From assembly GCA_023379005.1 (NCBI GenBank), contig JAMCTG010000005.1:124001-188000 (forward strand): a stretch of 64,000 nt of DNA. The letters are read 5' to 3'. This DNA is from Candidatus Babelota bacterium (GTDB lineage Bacteria > Babelota > Babeliae > Babelales > Babelaceae). Every line of letters begins with the position of its first letter. Position 1 is the stretch's first letter. Shown here piece after piece: positions 52,023-60,235 of the stretch. The notes beneath the pieces are model-generated. The model saw nothing but the letters and a program-made list of their open reading frames with translations. It searched no databases and was not told where the DNA came from. The position numbers were made by a program, and so were the translations under genes.

Positions 52023-53101
52023 GCTTTTACACTAATCCATAATTCATGAATTTTGTAATCAGGCACATTTGTTTTGAAAAACTTAAATTTTGCAAACTCT
52101 TCTTTACTCATAGAAAGAATTTTTTTGGCTTGTTCATCTATATCAATTATATCTAAAACGTCTGTTGTACATGGGAAAAAACCAAATGAATTAAAATGGT
52201 GCGCAACGACATTTTTATCAAAAATATAGTTTATGAATTTATAAACCAGATCATCTTCTTTCGAATCTATCGGCAGGACAACATTTTCAATAGTAAAAAA
52301 TCTACCATTTTCAGGGATAATAAAATCTATATTTTTATATTTTGTTTTAAGGCGCCAAATGTATGGACTAGGACAAACTACCGTTGAACAATTTTTTGTC
52401 AGCAGCAAATAATCAGCTCTAAATTCAACATATGCTTCTACAAATTCTCGTTGTTTTAAAAAAAGTTGTTTTATTTGATCCAATTCTTGAGAACTTAGAT
52501 CCGAAGTTTTATTAAAAAGATAATTTGCTGCAAACATTATTGCTTCTCTAGGATCGTTTACCATGGCAATTGTTGTTGGAACACATTTACGTTTAAAAAC
52601 CAAATCCCAAGAACCGCATGTCAATTTATGATTTGGAAATTGATCATAATCTACACCAATGCCATATAGCGCCCATTCAAGAGGCACAGAATATTCATTA
52701 TTTGGATCAAAATATTGACCTAAAAATAAAGGGTTCAAATTAGACAAAAAGTTTAATTTTGATTTATCAATTTTCTTTAATAATCCACTTTTTCTTAAAT
52801 CTTCCACCGCATAGTCGGAAGGAATTATAAGATCATACCCTTTGCCGGATGTTGTTTTAAATTTAATCAGTAACTCTTCGTTACTTTCATAATAATTAAA
52901 ATTAAGCCTACAGTTATTTTCTACTTCAAATTGAGCGACAAAGTTTGGATCAAAAATATCTGACCATGTAAAAATATTAATAGTTCTTTTTGAAAATTTG
53001 TGTTTGACAAATTCAGGTATGTAAATAAACCCTATAATTGTTAAAATCCAAAAAAGAATAATTAAAAACTTAATAAAATATTTTTTAAACAAAATTTCCA
53101 T
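52019..53101 (-). CDS. potD: Polyamine ABC transporter substrate-binding protein (PotD/PotF type)
   Basis: 360 residues. A membrane anchor (about 9-30, YFIKFLIILFWILTIIGFIYI) without lipobox, then INIFTWSDIFDPNFVAQFE, the start of PotD-type periplasmic binding domains, and GYDLIIPSDYAVEDL in the polyamine-site region. Binds spermidine or putrescine outside the inner membrane. Last gene of the operon potA-potB-potC-potD, one base after potC. The anchor suggests it is held to the membrane by an uncleaved helix. Confidence 0.9.
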   Translation of the reverse strand: MEILFKKYFIKFLIILFWILTIIGFIYIPEFVKHKFSKRTINIFTWSDIFDPNFVAQFEVENNCRLNFNYYESNEELLIKFKTTSGKGYDLIIPSDYAVEDLRKSGLLKKIDKSKLNFLSNLNPLFLGQYFDPNNEYSVPLEWALYGIGVDYDQFPNHKLTCGSWDLVFKRKCVPTTIAMVNDPREAIMFAANYLFNKTSDLSSQELDQIKQLFLKQREFVEAYVEFRADYLLLTKNCSTVVCPSPYIWRLKTKYKNIDFIIPENGRFFTIENVVLPIDSKEDDLVYKFINYIFDKNVVAHHFNSFGFFPCTTDVLDIIDIDEQAKKILSMSKEEFAKFKFFKTNVPDYKIHELWISVKA

Positions 53102-53102
53102 C

Positions 53103-53897
53103 TTAAAAAATCCGCGACCTTACCTGCAAAGAACAAAAAATAAGTACCAAGAAACTGCTCATCACTAATAAAAATGCCGACAATGCATTAACAATTGGAG
53201 AAATTCCGGTACGAATCATTGCAAAAATATACAATGACAATGTCTGAGCAGAACTTCCTGAGCAAAAGAAAGAAAGAATAAAATCATCAAAAGAAATTAT
53301 AAAAACAAGTAATGATGCTGCAATTAATGAAGGAAATAACAATGGTAAAATTACCTTAAAAAATGTTTGAATTTTTGTTGCACCCAAATCTAACGAAGCT
53401 TCTATTAAACTATAATTTATTTCTTCAAATCTTGCATAAATTATTGGTATAGCATATCCAAGACCCAAAACCGTATGCCCGATTATTAAAGTTGTTAAAC
53501 CCAAAGGAACAGTAAAAAAAGAAAATACACTTAAAAGGCCGACTGACAAAACTACTTCTGGAACAATTAAATTACCATAAAAAAATATTATAGTTCTTTT
53601 AAAATTTCTTTTTGCACCGGCAGATAAATATAAAATTAATCCAAGGCAAATCATTAAAGTTAAAACAACTGCAGCAAATGCAACAATTAATGAATTTATT
53701 AAAGCTGTCCAAATATGTTCAGAAGAAAAAAGTTCTTTGTACCACTTTAAAGTAAAACTGTGCCATGGAGCTGGAAATTGCGCACTATTAAAAGAAAAAA
53801 TTACTAAAATTGCTATCGGTACATATAAAAAAATATATGTTAAAAAAGTAATGATAGGCAAATTAAAACTAGCTAACTTATTTTTTAAATTTTTCAT
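53103..53897 (-). CDS. potC: Polyamine ABC transporter permease (PotC type)
   Basis: 264 residues, six membrane helices. The EAA loop reads EASLDLGATKIQTFFKVILP, which contacts the ATPase. Partner of PotB in the membrane channel; the gene begins one base after potB. Starts MKNLKNKLASFNLPII, with PWHSFTLKWYKELF typical of PotC. Confidence 0.92.
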   Translation of the reverse strand: MKNLKNKLASFNLPIITFLTYIFLYVPIAILVIFSFNSAQFPAPWHSFTLKWYKELFSSEHIWTALINSLIVAFAAVVLTLMICLGLILYLSAGAKRNFKRTIIFFYGNLIVPEVVLSVGLLSVFSFFTVPLGLTTLIIGHTVLGLGYAIPIIYARFEEINYSLIEASLDLGATKIQTFFKVILPLLFPSLIAASLLVFIISFDDFILSFFCSGSSAQTLSLYIFAMIRTGISPIVNALSAFLLVMSSFLVLIFCSLQVRSRIF

Positions 53898-54761
53898 CTA
53901 TTGTCCAGTTTTACCATAGTGGCGTAATGTTTTAAAAATTACAAATAACATAAAAACTAAGATTATACTGCTAATCATAGTAAATGCAGCACCATAATTA
54001 ATTGTATTTGCACCAAGAGTAAAGTGGGAAATTACAGAACCTACAAACATAGATTTAGATCCACCAACTAAATCTGGAATTACAAATTCACCAAATGATG
54101 GCACAAATACTAAAAAAAATCCCGACCTAATTCCTTCCATTGTCAAAGGCAATGTAACCAACTTAAAAGTTTGCCAATTGGAAGCACCAAGATCTAGTGA
54201 AGCTTCTATTAATTTACGATCAAATTTTTCTAAAATTGAATATAATGGCAAAACTGCAAATGGTAAGTAACAATAAATCATTACAATAATCACGGCAAAC
54301 ATTGAATTCAAAAAATGAATTGGCTCAGAAATAAGTCCCAGTTTTAAAAATAAAGTATTTAAAAAACCATTTCTTTCTAAAACAAAAAACCAAGAATAAA
54401 CATGCAGTAAAAAATTTGTCCAGAATGGTACGATCAATAAAAATAAGAAAAAGATCTTAAATTTTCCAGTCCGCATTGTAATAAAATAGGTCACCGGATA
54501 TGCAATTAAAAGACAAGTACATGCGATGAACAGCGCTAAAATTAAAGATTTAAAAATAATTTTAAAATAAAAAAATTGAAATAGTGCTTGATAATATTCA
54601 AGAGTAAAAATTGATGACAAATGCCCATTTTTTAATTGAATGAAACTGAAAATAAGGATAAAAATAAGTGGCAAATAAAAAAATAAACACTGCCAAATAA
54701 AGGATAATGACCCAAAAAAAAATGGAACTTGTTTTTTTAAAGTATTTTTGAAATTATCCAT
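53898..54761 (-). CDS. potB: Polyamine ABC transporter permease (PotB type)
   Basis: 287 residues, six membrane helices, EAA loop EASLDLGASNWQTFKLVTLP. VPSFGEFVIPDLVGGSKSMF is a PotB hallmark. Directly adjacent to potA and potC without gaps. Imports polyamines with PotA hydrolysing ATP. Confidence 0.92.
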   Translation of the reverse strand: MDNFKNTLKKQVPFFFGSLSFIWQCLFFYLPLIFILIFSFIQLKNGHLSSIFTLEYYQALFQFFYFKIIFKSLILALFIACTCLLIAYPVTYFITMRTGKFKIFFLFLLIVPFWTNFLLHVYSWFFVLERNGFLNTLFLKLGLISEPIHFLNSMFAVIIVMIYCYLPFAVLPLYSILEKFDRKLIEASLDLGASNWQTFKLVTLPLTMEGIRSGFFLVFVPSFGEFVIPDLVGGSKSMFVGSVISHFTLGANTINYGAAFTMISSIILVFMLFVIFKTLRHYGKTGQ

Positions 54762-55853
54762 TTATCTTTCCAATAAAACGGCATTTTCTTTTTGCCAATA
54801 TAAGTTTACTTCATTATCATAATCAATAACTTCTTGAGGAAAGTGTTCTTCATTCTGTTCAAACACCTGTATTTTCTGTCCATTTTTGAGTCTTACATTA
54901 TATTGAGTTGATCTACCATGATAAACAATAGATTCTACAATTCCTTTTAAGTTATTAGAAAAACCTTGAACATCTGCTTTTTTAATTAATATTTTTTCGG
55001 GCTTGATACTCAAGAGAACCTTTTTTCCATTAATCATCCACTCTTTATTTCGTGAAATATCAACAGCAAATTTTCCAAGTTCAGGTATTTCTAAAAATCC
55101 TTCATTACCTTGAATTAATAATGTGCCATGGAAAATATTAGAGTTGCCTACAAATTGAGCAACGAATGAAGAAATCGGAAATTCATATATTTCTTTTGGT
55201 GTTCCAATTTGTTCTATCTGACCTTCGTCGTTCATAATTGCCATTTGGTCTGCAACAGTTAATGCTTCGAACTGATCATGAGTTACATAAATGAAAGTTG
55301 TTTGGGATTTTTCTTGCAACTCACTCAATTCCAAAAGCATTTTCTCACGCAAAGAATAATCTAATGCCGCCAATGGTTCATCTAAAAGAAGAACTTCAGG
55401 TTCATTTATGATTGCCCTTGCAAGCGCAACACGCTGTTGTTGGCCACCTGATAACATACTTATATCTTTATATGCGTGCTGTTCTAAATGCACAGACTTT
55501 AAGATTTTAAGAACTTTTTGCTCGATAACATCTTTTGCCAAACCTTTTAATCTTAGGCTATATGCAACATTTTCAAAAACATTTAGATGTGGAAAAAGAG
55601 CATAATTTTGAAATATTGTGTTGATTCGTCTTTCATTGATAGGCAAGTTAGTTATTTCAGTATCACCCAACCAAATTTTACCTGAATCTATTGTTTCAAA
55701 ACCACCAATGGTTCTTAAAATAGTAGTTTTTCCACTACCACTTGGTCCTAAAAGAGCAAAGAATTTTCCCGAAGGAATTGTGAGATTGATATTCTCCAGA
55801 ACTACTTCGCCTCTATAAGATTTATTTAAATTTTCAATTCGTATACTTCTCAT
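54762..55853 (-). CDS. potA: Polyamine ABC transporter ATP-binding protein
   Basis: 363 residues. Walker A GPSGSGKTT, signature LSGGQQQRVALARA, Walker B LLLDEPLAALD, H-loop VTHDQ, then a C-terminal TOBE-type regulatory domain. Energises polyamine import. The gene overlaps the His-rich membrane protein gene by four bases, so that gene is part of the operon. Confidence 0.95.
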   Translation of the reverse strand: MRSIRIENLNKSYRGEVVLENINLTIPSGKFFALLGPSGSGKTTILRTIGGFETIDSGKIWLGDTEITNLPINERRINTIFQNYALFPHLNVFENVAYSLRLKGLAKDVIEQKVLKILKSVHLEQHAYKDISMLSGGQQQRVALARAIINEPEVLLLDEPLAALDYSLREKMLLELSELQEKSQTTFIYVTHDQFEALTVADQMAIMNDEGQIEQIGTPKEIYEFPISSFVAQFVGNSNIFHGTLLIQGNEGFLEIPELGKFAVDISRNKEWMINGKKVLLSIKPEKILIKKADVQGFSNNLKGIVESIVYHGRSTQYNVRLKNGQKIQVFEQNEEHFPQEVIDYDNEVNLYWQKENAVLLER

Positions 55854-56611
55854 CTTCTTTTTCTTGCAAAATACATTGGTACAACAACATCAGACATTGT
55901 GCAAGGGAAAACAACTGCAGCTATCATGACTACAAAAATTGGTCCCATAAAATTAGCCCAGTTCACAAAACCATGGGACACCATATAAAAAAGTGACGCC
56001 AGAGTACTAATTAAAATATGTACAAAATGTGATCCCATTGAAAAAAATCTTCCAAATGCACTGTAATGTTTCGCAAGTAAAATACCATTAATTATTCCTA
56101 TAATCAAAAAAGGAACAACATTTTTCCATTCTGTTATAAAACAAATATGAAAATCCATTGGTTGGCCCAAAATTAAACCACCGATATAAGGCATAATAAC
56201 ATCTGAAAGCATACAGAATATTATTGGAGAAACTACGCCAACTACTAATGCTCTAAGCATGTTGTTGGAAAAACGTAGAAAAGTTAAGACTGTACCTGTA
56301 GCTGCAAAGACGATATGTAAAAAGTGGAAGCTATGAAATAATAGTTTATAGCCTTTTTTGATCATTTTTAAATCGGTAGTATTTAAAGAATAATACCCAA
56401 ACACACTCAATAGAATTAGACCAAAGGCAATTGAAAAAATTGCATATGGAAAATGGCACATTAATTCATAAACAAGTGAATCAGAATGATGCGCATGTTC
56501 CCCACTACCGGAGTGTCCATGAAAATGATCCGACTTATGTGCTCCAGATACTTTTAGAGTATCGTCATGATTTTCACCATGAAACTGTTTTTCTTTGTCA
56601 TTAATTGCCAT
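55850..56611 (-). CDS. His-rich membrane protein, first gene of the polyamine operon
   Basis: 253 residues. N-terminal cytoplasmic segment with many His (HGENHDD, HKSDHFHGHSGSG, EHAHHSD) that could bind metal, then about five to six membrane helices (IFSIAFGLILLSVFGYY; FLHIVFAATGTVLTFL; MPYIGGLILG; FLIIGIINGILLAKHYSAF; MSDVVVPMYFA). Not a recognised pot component. Overlap with potA (ATGA) shows one transcript. It may be a metal transporter or an accessory of the importer; I cannot place it. No ribosome site stands out. Confidence 0.6.
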   Translation of the reverse strand: MAINDKEKQFHGENHDDTLKVSGAHKSDHFHGHSGSGEHAHHSDSLVYELMCHFPYAIFSIAFGLILLSVFGYYSLNTTDLKMIKKGYKLLFHSFHFLHIVFAATGTVLTFLRFSNNMLRALVVGVVSPIIFCMLSDVIMPYIGGLILGQPMDFHICFITEWKNVVPFLIIGIINGILLAKHYSAFGRFFSMGSHFVHILISTLASLFYMVSHGFVNWANFMGPIFVVMIAAVVFPCTMSDVVVPMYFARKRR

Positions 56612-56776
56612 TTTTAACCTTTGATTCCCTTTTAATATAACTATTTGAATATAAAGGTTTTTTGAAGGAAAGTAAAAGAAATTTTTTTAAAAAATTCTAA
56701 TTCTTGACTTTTAACAATTTGAAATATGACACTCTCAAAAAACACCCCAGAATTTTTGTAGACAAAAAGGATAAAT

Positions 56777-57817
56777 ATGACACCTGAAGAGAAAAAAAAA
56801 TATTTAGTAATGCCCGCTTTTCAAACACTGATTATTATTATTGTTTCGATTGTTATTTCGGTTGCAGTTTATAAAGCATCTAGCAAATTTTTATTCGAAG
56901 AGACACGGCCAGAATTACTTAATTTGAACCCGACTGAATTAACTCGTAATTTTGGTGAAATACAAACACCAATAGATGTTGGACTATATTTAAATAATTT
57001 TTCCAACTTTGATATGGTCAAAGGAGAATTTACATTTTCCGGAGTTATTTGGTTTAAATTTGATCCTGCGGCTATTTCATTAGAGACTATAGGTAATTTT
57101 TCCTTTGATAAAGGAGAAATTCTTGAAAAATCTGCCCCCTATACTCAGATTGTAGATAATAAATTATTTGCCCGCTACAACATTAAGGTCAAATTTGCAT
57201 CGGCTTTAAAATATTCAAGATTTCCTATCGATAATCATAGTATATTCATTGTTTTAGATAATAAATTTTTATATCCAAATGATGCTTTTTTTAGAGCTGG
57301 AAAAAAAGATTTTATAATTAAACCAGATATGAGACATATTGGTTGGAATCAATTAGATACATCAGTCGATGCAGGTATTACAAAACTAGTTTTGGAAGAA
57401 TTTGATAAAAAAACCGATGTTTACAATCTGAGAACAGTATTCAAAATAAATTATTTAAGAACTGACACCAAATATTTTATTACCATTTTTATACCATTAA
57501 TAATGATTTTCTTTTTAAGCCTTTTTACATTTTCACTCGATCCAGATCAGTATTCCGCTGGCAGCAGTCTAGGACTTGCAACTGGCGGCGTAACTGGGAT
57601 AATAGCCTTTAAATTTGTCATAGAAAGCATGTCACCTCAAGTTGGATATTTTATGCTTTCCGATTATTTATATTTCCTATTCTTTATTGCAATAATGCTA
57701 ATTTTCTTTTTTTATCTAGTTCTTTACAGATTAAAATTAAATTCAACTTATATAGTTCTTGCATTACAAACTTTTGTATTACTCTCAACAGTTTATTTCT
57801 TGTTATGGGGCATATAA
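56777..57817 (+). CDS. Pentameric ligand-gated ion channel (pLGIC/Pro-loop receptor) homologue
   Basis: 346 residues. After an N-terminal membrane anchor (about 16-33) comes a beta-rich extracellular domain (about 50-230) with the loop motif SRFPIDNHSIFIVL (149-154 FPIDNH), equivalent to YPFDSQT of the bacterial channel GLIC, and GWNQ (189-192). Four membrane helices follow: M1 about 232-252 with conserved Pro (FIPLIM), M2 about 258-282 (YSAGSSLGLATGGVTGIIA), M3 about 291-318 after the conserved MSPQVGY loop, and M4 about 323-344. That is the complete pLGIC order. The anchor before the ligand domain is unusual; the classic leader is cleaved. The stop overlaps the next start (TAATG). Confidence 0.85.
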   Translation: MTPEEKKKYLVMPAFQTLIIIIVSIVISVAVYKASSKFLFEETRPELLNLNPTELTRNFGEIQTPIDVGLYLNNFSNFDMVKGEFTFSGVIWFKFDPAAISLETIGNFSFDKGEILEKSAPYTQIVDNKLFARYNIKVKFASALKYSRFPIDNHSIFIVLDNKFLYPNDAFFRAGKKDFIIKPDMRHIGWNQLDTSVDAGITKLVLEEFDKKTDVYNLRTVFKINYLRTDTKYFITIFIPLIMIFFLSLFTFSLDPDQYSAGSSLGLATGGVTGIIAFKFVIESMSPQVGYFMLSDYLYFLFFIAIMLIFFFYLVLYRLKLNSTYIVLALQTFVLLSTVYFLLWGI

Positions 57818-60123
57818 TGAAAATAATTAAATATATCTTTTCAATAAGTATTTTACTTTCTTGCCCATCAATTTATACATTTGAAAATCTTACAGAAATA
57901 AAAAATTATGCAAACACTCGTCCAGAATTTCCTAAAGCAGACAATAAGGATTGGAATAATCCGGATTATACAACATTTTATGAAAGTATAAGACCATCAT
58001 TTTGGAACAAGCTTCTAATATCATTAAAACTTGGGCAATTTTATGTTTCAAAAGAAAAATTTTTCAAAAAATTACAAGAATTATCTAATAAAAGAAAATC
58101 TGAATTAAAATATGAAGATTATGTCATAAGTTTAAATTTAAAAGAAGATTCAAAATTAGTTATTTGGGGCGAAATTAATGCCGCCTTTCATTCTTTAGTA
58201 AGAGACTTATTAGATTTGCAAAGCCAAGGTATTATTGATGAAAATTTAAAAATTATAAAACCAGATTATTATTTTGTTTTTATCGGCAATTTGGTAAATG
58301 GAAATCCTTATAATCTGCTTACTCTCGAATTAGCAACCAGCTTAATGGAAAAAAACCCTAACAAAGTTTTTTATCTTAAAGGAAATCAAGAATACAAAAA
58401 AAATTGGGAAAACTTTTGCATGTCATCTGAAATCCAAATATTTTATGAATCTATTGAAAAGAGAAATTCTTTAATAAATTTAATAAATTCTTTCTTCGAT
58501 ACTCTTCCATTGGGACTTTTTTTATCTGTTTCCAATAACACTAAAGATAGTATTCTTATTTCATATTTTGGCAGGGACACAAAAAAATTTGATGTAAACA
58601 ATTTAAATGAATCTTATGTGCCTGAAAATAATAAAGATATAAAGTTTTACAACATTGCTCAAAATAATCAAATTTCAAATCCAGCTAATATTTTAGGTAT
58701 GATACGTGGACAAAAAAGAACACCTCTATTAGATACGCCAAGAACATTAAACTTATTGGAACCTGAATTCGGTTCAACAGCTTGGGTTTTATTATCTTCT
58801 CCTACAACAATTTATAAAGACATATTTAAATTTTTTAAAGATGCATATGCAATATTAACAATAAAAAATCCAATAGAAAAAAGTGTCATCACATTAAGAA
58901 CACAGGACCTTAAAAATCATTCTGGTTTTATATGGCAAGAAAGTTATAACGTTGCAACAGGTGAACTTCTAGATTCGACGGACAGGCAAGAATCCGCCGA
59001 CGCCCCAGCCGTCGCACAAGGCTATGGCGGGCACAGTAAAGCTATGGCGGACAGGAAAGAACGAATAGTCATAGGCTCAAGTTTGGCATTAACCGGCGGT
59101 CTGGCAGATTCTGCATTAAAAATTCAACAAGGAATCTTTTTAGCTACCAAAAAAGTTAATATGGAAGGTGGCATTAAAGGTAGAAATATTAAACTCGTTA
59201 TTTTAGATGATAAATATAATCCTAAATTTGCGCGCAACAATATAGAAAAAATGATGCAAATGGGAATTGATACATTTATTTGTAATACTGGAACTTCAAC
59301 TTTAAAACCAAATTTAGATTTAATTAAAGACGGAAAAATTTTAGTATTATTTCCTCCAACAGGTAGCCAAATTTTAAGAGAACCAGATTTAAAAGGAATC
59401 GTTAACTTCAGAGCATCTTATAAAGATGAAGTGAATGTTGTAGTAAATTATGTTTTAAAAATATTGAGCCCTCAATCTTGGGGAGCTTTTTATACTTATA
59501 GTACAGCGGGTAATGAAGAACTCGAGCAAGCACAGAAAATTTTATCAAAATATAATATAGAACTTTCAAAATTTCCGTATGAATTAAATAGAACTGATTT
59601 TAAAAAAATATTAAATACATTTAAAGATTCATTAATAGATGCACTAGGTTTATTTGCTGATTCTTTACCAACAGAAGAACTGATAAGACAAATTGGTGTT
59701 GAGAAATTTTTTGGAATGAAGCTTTTTGCACTTTCGCCACTTGGCAGTAACAGTTTTAAAAGATTTATGAAGCAACGAGGAATTTCAACAATCTTCTGCC
59801 AAGTAACACCTAACCCAATGACAAGCAAGTTGGAAATTATTAAAGAATATTATAAGGAAAGTACAGAAGTTGGCCTTAATCCAGACCCATATGCATTAGA
59901 AGGATACATTGGCATGAGCATATTAATAGATACAATCAGACAAATTGACGGCAAAGTAACAAAAGAAAAAATCTTAGAAAAAATTACATCATTTAAAGAT
60001 TATGATTTTAAAGGATTAAAATTAACGTTTGACAAAAAACGAAGAGATTTAGGACAAAATTCTGTTTGGTTAGATATCGGACAATCTGAATGGTTGGAAA
60101 TGAAACCTCAGGCTGAGGCATGA
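57817..60123 (+). CDS. Exported PPP-pseudophosphatase/LIVBP-type ligand-binding fusion
   Basis: 768 residues from the ATG at 57817 (earlier ATG at 57805 precedes the coupled TAATG). Signal peptide about 1-22, possible lipobox LLSC. Residues about 110-370 follow the PPP Ser/Thr phosphatase order, but its metal ligands are changed: GEINAA at 118-123 for GDIHG, GNLVNGNP at 157-164 for GDxVDRGP, GNQE at 189-192 for GNHE, and MIRGQ for RGH. From about 420 a periplasmic binding protein-like LIVBP domain follows (GSSLALTGGLADSALKIQQG; KGRNIKLVILDDKYNP; WGAFYTYSTAGNEE; NPDPYALEGYIGMSIL). A GC-rich insert (58973-59058) is the linker. Likely a ligand sensor coupled to the channel before it. Confidence 0.8.
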   Translation: MKIIKYIFSISILLSCPSIYTFENLTEIKNYANTRPEFPKADNKDWNNPDYTTFYESIRPSFWNKLLISLKLGQFYVSKEKFFKKLQELSNKRKSELKYEDYVISLNLKEDSKLVIWGEINAAFHSLVRDLLDLQSQGIIDENLKIIKPDYYFVFIGNLVNGNPYNLLTLELATSLMEKNPNKVFYLKGNQEYKKNWENFCMSSEIQIFYESIEKRNSLINLINSFFDTLPLGLFLSVSNNTKDSILISYFGRDTKKFDVNNLNESYVPENNKDIKFYNIAQNNQISNPANILGMIRGQKRTPLLDTPRTLNLLEPEFGSTAWVLLSSPTTIYKDIFKFFKDAYAILTIKNPIEKSVITLRTQDLKNHSGFIWQESYNVATGELLDSTDRQESADAPAVAQGYGGHSKAMADRKERIVIGSSLALTGGLADSALKIQQGIFLATKKVNMEGGIKGRNIKLVILDDKYNPKFARNNIEKMMQMGIDTFICNTGTSTLKPNLDLIKDGKILVLFPPTGSQILREPDLKGIVNFRASYKDEVNVVVNYVLKILSPQSWGAFYTYSTAGNEELEQAQKILSKYNIELSKFPYELNRTDFKKILNTFKDSLIDALGLFADSLPTEELIRQIGVEKFFGMKLFALSPLGSNSFKRFMKQRGISTIFCQVTPNPMTSKLEIIKEYYKESTEVGLNPDPYALEGYIGMSILIDTIRQIDGKVTKEKILEKITSFKDYDFKGLKLTFDKKRRDLGQNSVWLDIGQSEWLEMKPQAEA
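58973..59058 (+). repeat. GC-rich element inserted in frame in the PPP/LIVBP linker
   Basis: About 86 bases of high GC, open in frame (roughly residues 386-414, ending AQGYGGHSKAMADRK). Contains GCTATGGCGG twice, 20 bases apart (59021, 59041), TCCGCC...GGCGGA, and CGCACAAGGCTATGGCGGGCA, related to the core of the tatD element and the element at 24626. It lies exactly between two domains. Confidence 0.75.
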
Positions 60124-60143
60124 TAAACATAACTCTTCGCTAC

Positions 60144-60185
60144 ATCTCTCGATACAAAATTGCTTTGCAATTTCACTCGAGATGA
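60144..60185 (+). repeat. Hairpin element R5a (3' of the PPP/LIVBP gene)
   Basis: ATCTC-TCGATAC, inner stem AAATTGC-TTT-GCAATTT, CACTC-GAGAT-GA. Begins 20 bases after the stop, sense orientation. Inner hairpin identical to that of R2, outer arms different but paired. Confidence 0.87.
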
Positions 60186-60196
60186 TTTAATAAGTA

Positions 60197-60235
60197 ATCA
60201 TTCCGAGTGATTCCGCAGGAATTGTATCGAGGAAT
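60197..60235 (-). repeat. Hairpin element R5b (3' of the Omp85 gene)
   Basis: Minus strand: ATTCC-TCGATAC, inner stem ATTCC-TGC-GGAAT, CACTC-GGAAT-GAT. Overlaps the last base of the Omp85 stop codon. Head-to-head with R5a. Confidence 0.87.
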
